From NCBI GenBank assembly GCA_015680685.1, contig MNCI01024314.1, forward strand, positions 7,227 through 36,759: a DNA stretch of 29,533 nt. The letters are read 5' to 3'. Below, piece by piece: positions 1 through 10,120 of this stretch (positions are counted from its first letter, which is position 1; each line of letters begins with the position of its first letter). Source of the stretch: Gnetum montanum (Eukaryota; Streptophyta; Gnetopsida; Gnetales; Gnetaceae). The translations under genes and the position numbers were made by a program. The notes under the pieces are model-generated. The model had not been told where the DNA came from. It saw only the letters and a program-made list of their open reading frames with translations, and did not search any database.

Positions 1-1170
1 TTAGACAACCCTAGAGGTGATGAAGTAAGTCCTAGACTAGGGAAGGCCTCAAGGCCTAGGACTGCCTCAAAACCTGAAAAAGATAAATCAAAGAACCCTG
101 AAGAACACTATAGGAGCCATGGCAGTCCTCCCAGTTTCTCATCTTCCTTTTCCTCTTCCATGTCTAGTTCTAATGAAGATGAATTTAGATATAGAGACCA
201 AGCTCATCATTAGTGTCAAAGTAAAAATAAAAATAAGAATCATGGGAAAAATCAAAGACATAAAAATGAACATAGGAAAAATCATCAAAATCAAATGAAT
301 TAAAATTTTCATCCCAACATGTTTGATGATTATGAACCCTTGTTGGCCACTAGAAACCTGATGTAGATCACAAAGGTAGTTAAGATATCTTGCAGGAATA
401 GCAAGGAAATTTACCTACCTAGGCTTAATATTAATAATATTCCTAAATTTGTGAGAGGCTATGATTCAGATCTAGAACATTATGTACTAGCCTTCCAAGA
501 TGCATGTGCCTTTTACAACATTGAAAGTGGGTGGAAAAAGCTTAAGCTCTTTCCCTAGACACTAGTTGATAGAGCCGAAGTGTGGTATAGCTCATTGAAA
601 CCAAATTCAATTTGATGGTGGTCCACCATGCTAGAAATCTTCAACAAGAAATACCAAACCTATGTGAGAGTGTCCAACCTAAGGAGATAGATCCAAAGAT
701 GGAAGTAAGGATAACATGAACCCTTGTACATGGCCTTGGATATATATTATTCCCTACTGAATAGATGTCCAGACCATGGTTTCTCTAAGGAAAGGTAACA
801 TTTCCACATCATAGATGGGCTTCATATGAAATAAGGGGGACCCTTGGGATGTATTCCCTAGGTCAATTATATGAGTTATGAATCCATCCGATCCAAGAGC
901 TAATCGAGCATGTGGTGAAAGAAGAAGGAGAGATATGTAAATGGGAGAATGTTGAGAAATATCACTAGGACCCAACCCTTCAAAAGAAGCAAGTCCATAT
1001 CTTTGATAAGGAGAAAGAGGCTACCCTTGATAAGGTGATTCCACAAAGAACCTTGCTGATATAGAAGTTTATCAATGAACTTGAAGTAAAGTTTGATAGG
1101 ATGTCAAAGTGGATATATGAAAAAATTACAACTTTCGTAGAAATTGTAGAGAAGGTAAAGCAGAATGAAC
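1..1170 (+). pseudogene. Ty3/gypsy retrotransposon gag remnant (3' part)
   Basis: Gag is the structural protein that packages retrotransposon RNA. From base 1, frame 1 reads a Ser/Lys/Asn-rich, zinc-knuckle-free linker, then a capsid-like stretch at about 448-640 with FVRGYDSDLEHYV, AFQDACAFYNI and DRAEVWYSSL, the pattern of the Retrotrans_gag family. The frame moves to frame 3 by about 933 and continues as a Lys/Glu-rich helical tail (KFINELEVKFDRMSKWIYEK) to about 1170. In-frame stops are mostly TAG and TGA, for example TAG at 556-558 where a Gln is usual. The start lies outside the window. It runs on the + strand, opposite to the pol remnant downstream, and homology stops where the 1.9-kb repeat begins, so it is probably part of an older element that the larger one entered. 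The family call is fairly secure; the exact lineage is not. Confidence 0.75.
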
Positions 1171-1333
1171 CTATGATGTTCAAAAAAAATTGGTGGCTAG
1201 AACACTGAGAGGTCTATGCACGTATAGCCTAACCCTAAATTCATGTGAGGGTCATGCTAGGAGAAACAAAAATGAGGTGCCCTAAGTGGTTTGGTCAATC
1301 AAATAGGGACTTACGTGGTGTAACAATAACTGT

Positions 1334-1343
1334 TTATAAATAG
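1334..1343 (+). promoter_or_regulatory. TATA-like box on the + strand inside the left LTR
   Basis: TTATAAATAG is followed by AGTTTTAGTGAGCTT. The right LTR has the decayed equivalent TTGTAAATAGAG at about 17224. It resembles the TATAAATAGAG at 8827 but runs opposite to the assigned LTR orientation. It could be chance or an antisense promoter. Confidence 0.25.
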
Positions 1344-1827
1344 AGTTTTAGTGAGCTTCATGTGAGAGCCTAGACAACGAGCAAGAACATAACATGCCAT
1401 ACATATGAAAATGTGTATCAATAATAGAACAAAATGAAAGAGTAATGCTAAGAAATTTGAAACAAATGCTAAGAATATAGAACTATAGTTTGAAGGTGGA
1501 GAAATGCACTACCCCAAGATCAGGAAGTGTAACTTTTGATCAAATAATGTTTGAAATTGGCATGCAGTATTCGGATAAGCACATCAGCAGTGTAGTACTA
1601 TGGTCAAAATCTCTAGGATTTCATAGACATGGTGTTGATAGCTGCAAAGGAAGCTAAACTTGCTGGGTTTGTAGTCATTAAGATATGCAAGTGCAAAGAA
1701 GACTATGTTACAATACTTGGCCAGGTGTCAAGCTTGAGTGCTCATGTGCGAGAGTGATGAAGATGCTAATAATTTTTAATGTTTAAAATGATTTTTTAAC
1801 CAACCCTTAGGATGCTAATTATTGCGG

Positions 1828-1835
1828 TATTTATA
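1828..1835 (-). promoter_or_regulatory. LTR TATA box (- strand)
   Basis: The - strand reads TATAAATA followed by CCGC. The matching place in the other repeat (17725-17733) reads TTATAAATACG. Conservation between the two copies and a position about 1.2 kb into the LTR fit a U3 promoter. Confidence 0.45.
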
Positions 1836-2285
1836 GTGCTAGGATTGATGTGAGATGCGGACTGGGTGCCACGTGGCCTAGGGTCCCATGTAGCATGTGC
1901 ATGGACAAGTTACACTAACATGTTACACTCAAAATGTTATGCTTTAAGTGTCAAGCTCAAAGTGTTATGCTCTATAGGATAGGAATAGGACCTTAGAAAC
2001 TACCAAACTATGTCCACACTACTCAAACTCCATATGCTAGAGTTTGAGAGTCTGCCATGTACCTACAAACAATGTCAAAACAAATGCAACTTGTATTCTA
2101 TGCTCTGGGACTATCTTTTCCCCCTCTTTCGAGTAGAGTCAAGTGTAGAGATAATTTTGGGGATCAATAAGGGTGCACAAGCAAGGAAGACTACTAATCT
2201 TGGCTACCAAAGGGATGTCAAAGCTAAAATGAAGGTTGATGTCGAGTTCTAGGAGCTTTTGGAGGCATTCGAGGAATTTTCCATG

Positions 2286-2316
2286 TGTCACAATGTCTAT
2301 GCTATACAGTGTGACA
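2286..2316. repeat. Hairpin element in LTR (TGTCACA...TGTGACA)
   Basis: Inverted arms TGTCACA (2286-2292) and TGTGACA (2310-2316) flank a 17-base loop. Related motifs recur in the same LTR near 2360-2390, 2569-2613 (arms CTTGTCA/TGACAAG) and 2920-2954. They are often followed by ACTTAGAAAATTTT. Decayed counterparts occur in the right LTR. Confidence 0.5.
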
Positions 2317-3040
2317 GACCATAGTGTGAATACTTAGAAAATTTTTGCATATTTTGACTTGTCACACTATCTATGTTGTGCAGTGTAGTACCAGTACTTT
2401 GATGAATTTTGATAGAATTTGCAATTTTTCTTCATGGCATGGTAAGCACACTCTAGGGTGTAGTAGGAAAGGTAGCCTTAGAAGTCAAAAAATTGCCAAA
2501 TGCATCTTCCATGTCAAGATTGCTTCATAGATCCTTGTCCAACACTTAGAAAAAATTTGACCTTGAAGCTTGTCAAGCTAGATACGTTGTGTAGCGTACT
2601 AGAGCATGACAAGCCCAAAAGATAGAAAATTTACCAAATTGTTTCATCCATCTTGAGCACTTTTGATAGACTCTATCCTGATGCCTAGGTGAACTAGTAA
2701 CCAATACATGTTTCAAGCTGAGAAAGCTAAAGAGCATAGTGAGCTTGATAGTTCAGGGGATAGAAAATTTGCCAAACTATTCAGTCCATCCCAAGTGATC
2801 CTTGACTACTGCTAGCTTGACATTTGTGTAGATTGGCCATGGAAGTATGTGCTATGCTAGCTGTGTTGGGGAGCATAGCAGGTAGACTTAGAAAAATTTT
2901 GAAAAAAATGGGACTTCCAGTGTGCTACACTGTCTACACTACAAAGCGTGACACCAGACTTAGAAAAACATTTGCCCAAGTTTTGACACTTAGACAAATT
3001 TTTCATTGAACTGTAGGTGCCAAAAATTGGTGGTGTTTCA

Positions 3041-4560
3041 TTCGCCCATCTTTGTCGACATCTAGAGGACTAACCCAAGAGACATCGACAAAGAATATAA
3101 AACACCATGATGAACATGACACCAACACTATTCATCAGTGCTTGCTTGGCCAATGCTTCACTATGCTTGAGAGTGCTAAGGGATAATCTAGAGAGATGGG
3201 CCAAGGGATGATAAATGGAAAGGACAACTATGGGATGCAACATCATGATGGCTTATCGCCAAAGCATGATCCCTTGTCGAAGTTCTTGTGAGGGAGTGAG
3301 CATGCGGGGGGTGGCCTACCCTTTGGATTTTAACCTCTTGTTAGAGTGCTTGTGAGATGGTCGATCTAGGGCTGGACCAATTATAAGATGAAAACTATGT
3401 CATTTCACTTGGGCACTTGGCTTGTATCATTTTATTTCCCCTTTTCTTCTTCTCTTTTTTCTAATTTTTTATTTTATCTATATATTCTTTTTTTTTTTTG
3501 CTTTATTTTTTTGCTTCATTTTGTGTTGTTGGGCAAATTGTGTGTGAACATTTGCTTACAAGCAACCACATTGCATCTATAGAATAGTTGTTACCTCCCT
3601 AGGATGAGTTGTGTTACATCTGTTTGGGGCTTTGACTAGCCCACAAAAGCCCCCCATGGGATGAGGTGCATCATGTCCATCATGGTTTCAATCGCTAACT
3701 ATAGGAAAAGTTTCATATGTATTGGGGAAACTTGCAAGGAATTTTTGAGATTGCAAGATCAAGAGATAGAGGTTAGTTTGGCTTGGAGGTGAGGAATAGT
3801 AGGGATGTGCACTCTTAAGTGGCTAGGTGAGTTAGAGCAGACACATCAGAACAATGTGGTGCCTTGCCACCATGATGGAACACACCCTTGAGTGGTGCCA
3901 CCCAAGCTTTATCCTACAAATGCAACATAGAGAAAACAAGAAAAACAACCACAATGTGAGATGAGGGTGAAGTCTTATCTACCTAGGCATTGCGAGGGCT
4001 ATGAATGCTACATTAGTTGCGGGCAATGTCCAAAGAAAGAAGGCTAGTGTAGGCATCGACAGTGGCAAGCTGGAAAGCTATAGCAACCACACTGAGCACT
4101 TTGGTCGCTAGAAACAATGGTGATGCAATTGCTTAGAAGTTCTCACCAAATGTAGGACCCATGAAACCCAACAACATGGGGGAGAATCACATTATTGAAA
4201 ATTCTTCTAGGCTTGGGCAATGGTGAGGGTTAGAGGATGGTAGTATTGTGGCTGGGCCACAGGACTGCTAGGAATCCAGAGAGTGTTGCTAATGGTGAGA
4301 GCTATGACCAGAAGGATTGGTAGTGATGAAAGTAGCTCTAGAAGGTTAGCAAGATGCCAAAAGACATCTCCAAAAGATTAGCAAGATGTTGGGGATGATG
4401 ACATTGCAAATTTCCTAGAGGGGTTTCCCTTAACAATGTGAACTTCATCCTAGAAGTGCAATGTCCCACCCCATCCTACCTAAGAGGTGTGAGTAGGTGA
4501 TAGAAGATTGGAAGTATTCTCACTTGCCTATTTGTAGAACTATGTACATTGAACTATAGA
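3041..4560. other. Noncoding spacer between integrase and left LTR
   Basis: I see no coding frame with recognisable protein similarity here. Bases 3041-3053 read on the - strand as a mostly purine run (AAAGATGGGCGAA) directly before the LTR start, and could be the polypurine tract that primes plus-strand synthesis. Bases about 3430-3530 are a T-rich low-complexity stretch; its open frame of Phe/Leu/Ser codons is compositional. The remainder is unassigned element 3' sequence or decayed insertions. Confidence 0.4.
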
Positions 4561-4569
4561 TGTTGAACT

Positions 4570-4850
4570 GAAAACCCAGCTTTAGGTCTTGGTAGACTAC
4601 TTGTTGTGCTAGTTTAAGGTCCCAACAGATCATGATCCCAGTTTTAAGGTTTGGGTAGACCGTAATGTGCTAGTTTAAGGTCCTAGTTGTGCTAGTTTAA
4701 CATCATAGCAGATAATGGATGGCCATTTTATGGTCATAGCAGACCACGCTATGGGTGCTAGTTTAATGTCATAGCCCAAGGATATTCTGTGCCAGTTTAA
4801 CATCACAGCAGATGTCTATGCTAGTTTAACATTGTAGCAGATGTGTGCTT
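4570..4850. repeat. Degenerate TAGTTTAA minisatellite
   Basis: TAGTTTAA or close variants recur at 4610, 4640, 4671, 4693, 4759, 4793 and 4822. Intervals are mostly 29-34 bases, with one shorter (22) and one double gap. Unit tails read GGTC or CATC followed by ATAGCAGA. The array begins just beyond the integrase stop codon, in the element's 3' noncoding part. The unit head is shared with the 14067-14227 array, and the full TTAAGGTCATAGCAGACC string is close to the isolated copy near 8546. Confidence 0.7.
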
Positions 4851-4883
4851 ACCTTGCTTGTGTCATTGGTATGATACTGCATG

Positions 4884-5985
4884 TCAAGTGTAGTATGGCT
4901 TTAGGTACAAGTGGTTAATAGGATTGAAAAACTCATTGCGATCTAGATTAGCAAGTTTGAAGGCTCCATTTTCATATGCCTTAGTAACCAAAAAAGGCCC
5001 TTCCCAATTGGCTGAGAATTTGTTAGTGGGCTTGTGGATGATCTTGAGGACTAAGTCCCATTTTTTGATTTTCCATTGATGTTGATTGTGATAGTGTGTT
5101 TGTTGTTACTTCTCTTGGTAGCTCTCGATGCAATCAAGTGTTTACATGTGCTCCTCCTCTATAGAGTCAAGGTTGATGTTTTTCAACTTGTTATTCTAAA
5201 CCTATCAAGGAAGCTTGAGATGATCATGTGGAGTGATAGAACCTATAATTCAATAGGCAACATTGCTTCAAATTCATACAAAAGACTATATGGTGTTTTA
5301 CATGTCACGGTTCTACATGTTGTGCAATAGGCCCATAGTGCGTAGACTAGTTGCTTATGCCATTATCACTTGCTATTGTTAAGCATCTTCTTTAGAAGGT
5401 TGATGACAACCTTGTTTGTAGCCTTTGCTTGACCATTCACCTATAGGTAGTATGGTAATGAGAAGGAGTGTTTGATGCCAAGGTTTTCACAAAAGGCTTT
5501 GGTTTTTTCATTGCTAAATTATGGCCCATTGTTTGTGACTATAGTCATGGGGAGACCAAATTGGATCACTATGTTGTTGAGAATGAATTTTCAAAATTGC
5601 TACAATGTGATCTTCCTAAGGGGAATGGCTTCAACCCACTTTGTGAAATACTCAGTTATAGTAATGATGAAGCTGTGTCCTATGGAAGACATAGGCATTA
5701 TAGGCTCTATGATGTCCAACCCCCAACATTGGAACGGCCACATGATCTATGTAGTATGTAGTTCAATGGGTGTCACGTGCATTAGGTTCCCATGTCACTA
5801 ACACATGTTACACGTCCTAGCCTTGGATATGCAATTTCTCTCCATGTAAGGAAAGTAATAGCCTAGACATCTTATTTTTTCCACCATTGCCCTAGGAGCT
5901 ACATGATCCCCACATAGTCCTTCATGGACTTGGTCAATGATGTTTTGTGCTTCACTACCATTGACACAAGTTAATAGTATTCCAT
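4884..5985 (-). pseudogene. Ty3/gypsy integrase remnant (C-terminal end of pol)
   Basis: Integrase inserts the retrotransposon cDNA into the chromosome. On the - strand the order is complete. A decayed zinc-binding N-terminus has HEGLCGDH (5903-5926) and a CNMC pair. The catalytic core begins WPFQCWGLDII (about 5710-5740), continues through FTKWVEAIPL and LPMTIVTNNGP (about 5524), and ends with GQAKATNK (about 5411-5434). The C-terminal module reads FSANWEGPFLVTKAYENGAF (about 5000-5030) and closes at the TGA at 4884-4886. The core keeps a single frame for over 300 bases, with several TAG/TGA stops. Of the DDE triad, the first Asp remains, the second is Asn (TNNG) and the Glu is Lys (GQAK), so it cannot be active. 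The + strand frames overlapping 5468-5801 are shadows. Confidence 0.92.
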
Positions 5986-6089
5986 CATAGGATCTATGAC
6001 ATAAGGTGCAATCACCTATGAGGAAGTACTACTGTGACTACTTTTATACTGTGTCCTTTTGGGTAGATGTTACATTTTGTGGGAGCTCT

Positions 6090-6660
6090 CCCTATTGGAG
6101 GTGTAACTTAATATTGTCATACCACTCTTGGGTGTGTGCTGTACTTATGGATGCAATGCTTGTTGTGTGAGTTATAGGTTCAGTGAAATCCACTATCGAA
6201 GTGGGAAAAGTAGAGAGCATGTTTGGCACTCTTCTTAAGGCTAAAGTAGCTAGTGAATCAGCTATGGTGTTTTCATTACAAGGGATATGTTGGACATCTA
6301 TGGTTGCAAATTGTTTAAGCAAGTGTTTTGTGAAATCATAGTAAGGTTGTAGATGTTGTGCCTTACAAGTGTAAACATCTATGACTTGGTTAATAACTAG
6401 CTGTGAATCACCTCAGATTGCTATATTTTGAATTCCTAACTCTTGAGCTGCTAAGATGCCTCTAAAAAGACCGTCGTACGCTGCCATGTTGTTTCTACAA
6501 AGAAATGCAAAGTGGTATGTGAAGGGTCAAATCTTCCCAGAAGGGAATGTGATAATGGTAGCAACACTACCACCTTGTGTGGTTAAAGCACTATCAAAGT
6601 GTAAAATAGCCTCAAAATTTGCAAGTACTTGGCTTATACTACTAACATGTTCATCCAAGA
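6090..6660 (-). pseudogene. Retrotransposon RNase H remnant
   Basis: RNase H removes the RNA strand from RNA:DNA hybrids during reverse transcription. The - strand reads a domain of plant Ty3/gypsy type: HFDSAL with the first Asp (about 6600), FLCRNNMAAYDGL (about 6480), GDSQLVINQV (about 6387-6413), then HIPCNENTIADSLATLAL (about 6240-6290), which holds the last catalytic Asp. The usual AEYEAL block reads AAYDGL, so the catalytic Glu appears lost. A stop stands just before GDSQLV and another in the SGKI*PF segment. It lies between the RT and integrase remnants in the same orientation, as expected for a Ty3 pol polyprotein. Confidence 0.88.
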
Positions 6661-6739
6661 ATTTTGGATCTATCGTTGCCTAATCATCTATGGGTGAAGC
6701 CATAAGTTGTGCAACTATTACTTGACCTTTTGTGGATTC

Positions 6740-8320
6740 CTACGCTATATAGTGTAGGTCAAAATCTATGGTTATTATCTTCCACCTTTCTATTCTACTA
6801 CTTTCACATATGTTTGTTGTAATATCCCTAAGTACGTTGCTCTTGCAGATGACATTAACTTGACTATGGAAAAGGTAGTGTCTCCACTTTTTAAGTGCAA
6901 ATACTAAGGCAAGATAATTTTTTCCCAAATTGTTATATTTTTCCTTCTGTGCTACTAACGCATGGCTTAAGTAGTAAACAAGAACCTCAAAACCATTGTC
7001 TCACTTTTGGCAAAGTAGAGAAGCAATGGATGTGTCTAAGGTTGCAATGTAAACGTAGAAAGGTTTATCTCCCTACGGAGGGTAGACTGTTGGAAGTTGA
7101 ACTAGCTCCTTCTTAGGTTGTAAAATGCCTCTTGGCATTGATCTTTCCACTCAAAGTTGATGCCCTTTTAAGTAGATGTTATGGCTGCAACTTATCAATC
7201 AACCTTGCGATAAACCTATGTATGAATTGTATCCTACCTTGTAATCCACGTAACTCCTTAAGGTTTGCTGGTGGCGCCAAGTTGGTGATAGCCTTGACCT
7301 TGTTAGGGTCTACATGTATTCTTGCTTATGATATCACAAAGCCTAAAATGTGACTAGTTTTGATGCCAAAGACACACTTTTTGGGATTAATCCTAAGGTC
7401 ATGTCTACAACAACATGTGAGGACATGGTCCAAGTCATTCAGGTGGTCATGAGCCACTTTGAACTTAACTGCTATGTTGTCAATGTAGTCACTGAGCAAT
7501 TCTAACAAATAGTTGTTAAAGATGTATGTCATTGCATGTTGATATTTTTCTCTTGCACTCTTTAGTCCAAATGGCATCATTGTATAATTAAATGCACCCT
7601 AAGGGTTATGAAAGTAGTGCTAAGTTAGTGCTTGGGATTGATGCAAATCTAGTTGTACCCCGAGAACCCATCCATGAAGGATAACAAGGCATGATTGGCC
7701 ATAATATCAATGAGTTGGTCAATACTAGGAAATGAAATCATCATTAATGGTTGCCTTTTTTAAGTCCTAGAAGTCTATGCAAATGCATATACTTCCATTT
7801 TTCATGGGAACAACTATGATGTTTAAAACCCAGTTTGCATAGTCAACTGCCCGAATAAAACTGACTTTGTAAATCTTAGTGATCTCATCATGGATGGTCA
7901 ACATGACCTTAGGCTTGATTTTATGATCCTTTTTTATAATTAGTTTAATGCATAGATCTAGGATAATGTTATGCTATATTATACGTGGGTCTAAGCCCAA
8001 CATGTCCTTGTAGGACCATGCAAATGCCTTGACATTGTCACTAAGGACTTTAGAGATGCTTTGTTGGATTTGAGGCTCTAGTAAGGAACTAAGTTTCAAT
8101 GTTTTCACCTCACCTTTTCATGTTATTATAGGTACTTTTATGAGGGGATCCTCAGTTACATCACCTGCTTCTAAGTCTAGAGCTTGAACTAGATGTTCTA
8201 GGCAATCTAGTGTTGTCTCTAGGGATGCTATGTTGGTGTCATAGGTAAGAAATTCAAAGTGTAAACATTTTATGCTTATGCATCTCATGAGTTTTCCATA
8301 AGCTCTAGTCAAGACTAAGG
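6740..8320 (-). pseudogene. Ty3/gypsy reverse transcriptase remnant
   Basis: This is the polymerase that copies element RNA into DNA. Reading the - strand from about 8320: a connector, then MLGLDPRII (about 7990), FIRAVDYANWVLNIIVVPMK (about 7810-7870), NGSICICIDF, and MDGFSGYN with the first catalytic Asp (about 7653-7676). MMPFGLKSA follows at 7580, then DYIDNIAVK (about 7476-7490) and LRINPKKCVFGIKTSHILGF (about 7330-7390). The thumb reads KELRGLQGRIQYIHRFIA (about 7220). The connection domain ends NYLALVFALKKWRHYLF (about 6870-6920). The active-site YIDD has become YIDN. A one-base deletion occurs before IDQLID (about 7720), and several TAG/TGA stops break the frame. Its 5' side is cut off from the protease by the 8430-14440 insertion. 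Confidence 0.93.
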
Positions 8321-8426
8321 GAAAATGAAGACTCTCATATGAATTCAGTTTTCAAGAGATCCTGTAAAGTAACCAGAAAAATGTGAAGTAGCACCTATAT
8401 TAATAAAGCAAAATGCATAGAATAAG

Positions 8427-8826
8427 GAATACAATGCTATGAAAATTAAATATGTAGTTTCTAAAGTGATTTATTTATATATATATTATTATTTTTATTT
8501 TTTCTCTTTTCTTCAACCTTGATTAGTCACAAAATTTCTCATTTAAGGTCATAGCAGACCATAGGGTATGCATGGGATGTCAGTCTAAGCAAAGTTTGAA
8601 AGGTTTGAACGTGGGACCGAGCTGAAGGTTTATCAAGCAAGCAAAAAATGTAAAAACTTTTCTAAGTGTAAGAAGCTGAGAAAGTTAGAAAATGTTTTTA
8701 ACTTTGGATGTTACACTACATGGGACATGGGATGTTCCACGTTATGCATAGGACATGGAGCATCCCGTGTTACGTGTGGGACACGGGATGTCTCAGGAGG
8801 GTGATGTGTCATTTGACCCTGAAGGG
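8427..8826. other. AT-rich stretch and possible promoter-upstream region
   Basis: Recognisable pol sequence ends by about 8420. Bases 8467-8515 are very AT-rich. At 8546-8566 there is an isolated copy of the minisatellite unit (TTTAAGGTCATAGCAGACC). Bases 8700-8800 contain repeated, partly palindromic GGGACATGGGATGTTCC-like strings (at about 8720, 8752 and 8788) directly upstream of a TATA box, and may be promoter elements. No coding frame is supported. Confidence 0.4.
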
Positions 8827-8835
8827 TATAAATAG
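8827..8835 (+). promoter_or_regulatory. TATA box (+ strand)
   Basis: TATAAATAG sits in GAAGGGTATAAATAGAG, an excellent match to the plant TATA consensus. Transcription would be expected to start about 25-35 bases downstream, near 8857. It points towards the hairpin repeat array and, 2.3 kb on, the + strand ORF at 11160. It may be the U3 promoter of the inserted element. Confidence 0.5.
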
Positions 8836-9349
8836 AGATTTTACCCATGCCTGTCATTTTTACTATTAGAGCCAATAATCATTCAAGCGTAGCATAGCCA
8901 AGGTAGAGTGTAGTAGCCATAGAGGGAAGCCAAAGCATGACAATAAGAGAGCTAGAGCATGACAACAAGAAGATGGCACATAGGAGCGAGTGTAGGCACC
9001 TTGGCCTTGCCAACATTGATGAAGGCAAGCACACCCTATGGTGTCTTCCTAGGGCACGTGTTCAAGAATGCCAAGAGATGCTTTTTTCCAGATAGGCTCT
9101 CACATTGCACTCATGATTTTTGATTCCTTCCTACTTCCTACACATTTTGGCTTTGGGTTTTGGGGTTTGGAAGGTGGCCTGCCATGGATAGGAACCACTA
9201 CTACTATCGTGGCCACTATGCCATGACTAGGGAGGGAGTGTGTGCAATGAATCTTTTTCTTTCTATCTCTTGTCACACTTCTTTCTATGTTTTGGCATCA
9301 AGGATTTAAGGGCATCCTATGCCATGGTGCTAGGCAAGAGTTTTTGTAA

Positions 9350-9640
9350 GGGTTTCTAAGTGTTCATCATCATGGGATGGGGCAAGGTTTTCTATAACAC
9401 CTCACACTACAAAATGGGATAGGATTTTTACATGTAATACTAGAATAGCACATCATGAGGGCTTTAAGTTCCCTACGTCCCATGTTGTGTAACAAGGGTT
9501 TTCTGCATATCCCATGTTGTAGGATGGGATAGGGTTTTCTATGTCTTCCGTGCTATGGGATAGGAAAGAGGTTGCACAAGTGTCTAGTGTCATGGTGCAA
9601 GATAAGGTTTTTTTTTATGTCCTACATTTTGGGATTGGAC
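9350..9640. repeat. Degenerate GGGATAGGGTTTT repeat
   Basis: Variants of ATGGGATAGGGTTTTCTATG recur (about 9373-9396, 9413-9432, 9522-9542, 9555-9568), interleaved with TCCCATGTTGTGTAA/TAGG strings, at irregular spacings of about 40-80 bases. There is no coding frame. It looks like an old, decayed minisatellite in the leader or U5 of the inserted element. Confidence 0.45.
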
Positions 9641-9689
9641 TCAGCTGAGGTGATCAAGGGTTATGGTTGTCAAGCTTTGGGCATTCCTG

Positions 9690-10120
9690 AGAGTGTGACA
9701 AAAGTTAAACAAATTTTGGCACTGCTACATTTAACGTTTGAAAAATTTTTGATGTTCTTCCATTGTCATGCTTCTTGGGAGCATGACCAATACTTTGGAA
9801 AATTTTTTTCCAATAACTATGCAATTGATATGCTCCTTGGTAGTGTGATTGACACTAGAAATTTTTTTTTCAAATTTTTTGTTAGCCATTTTATAGTTGT
9901 CACGCTTCTTGGGAGTGTGACCAACACTTGAAAAAAAATTTGTGCAACTTTTCTACCAATAACTTTGTAGTTGTTACACTCCCTAGTAGCATGACCAACA
10001 CTTTGGAAAAATATTTTGCCAATTGTTTCATAGTCATCACACTCCCTCAAAGCGTGACAAATACTTGGAAAAAACATTTCTTGGAAAGTGTTAGGCTTTG
10101 TAGAGAGCATGAAAAGTAGT
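9690..10120. repeat. Tandem array of hairpin-bearing units (about 62-74 bp)
   Basis: Five units carry an inverted repeat followed by CCAACACTTGGAAAAATTTTT-like sequence. Hairpins lie at about 9765-9787 (arms GTCATGCT/AGCATGAC, perfect 8 bp), 9828-9848 (decayed), 9899-9921 (arms GTCACGCT/AGTGTGAC), 9973-9995 and 10036-10058. Spacings are about 62-74 bases. Open frames on both strands across 9572-10119 arise from the repeat and do not look like genes. The motif resembles the hairpins in the 1.9-kb LTRs. Confidence 0.7.

Larger units (their letters stand above)
1171..3040 (-). repeat. Left long direct repeat, probable 3' LTR
   Basis: This segment aligns along its whole length with 17061-18985 in the same orientation. 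Shared landmarks include GGCTAGAACAC near the left edge, ACTACCCCAAGAT, TAACTTTTGA, AACCAACCCTTA, CAATGTCAAAACAAATGCAA, TTGCCAAATGCATCTTCCATG and GGTGTTTCA at the right edge. In a 90-base stretch compared by eye (about 1508-1598) roughly four in five bases agree, and most differences are transitions. Similarity stops after 3040/18985. A TATA-like box on the - strand at 1828-1835 supports - orientation. No protein-coding frame is supported inside it. Confidence 0.7.

Noticed and set aside
2010-2252. + strand frame of 80 codons within the left LTR
   Set aside because: The right LTR has a shorter, differently ending frame (17893-18081) with the same degree of change at all codon positions as the noncoding parts, so no sign of protein selection.
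2824-3009. 61-codon frame present in both LTRs (also 18769-18954)
   Set aside because: Equal length in both copies is notable, but the peptide has no recognisable family, sits over a hairpin motif in U3, and the match is explained by LTR duplication. Not called as a gene.
3388-3582. Phe/Leu-rich frame resembling a membrane protein
   Set aside because: Arises from a T-rich low-complexity tract; no conserved context.
5468-5801. Two overlapping + strand open frames of 97 and 109 codons
   Set aside because: They are the complement of the integrase core, whose motifs are unmistakable on the - strand.
6456-6683. + strand open frame of 75 codons
   Set aside because: Complement of the RNase H domain; no independent similarity.
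7132-7353. + strand open frame of 73 codons
   Set aside because: Complement of the RT thumb region (KELRGLQGRI on the - strand).
9572-10119. Open frames on both strands
   Set aside because: They follow the tandem hairpin units, with repeated peptides such as VTLPRSVT; not coding.
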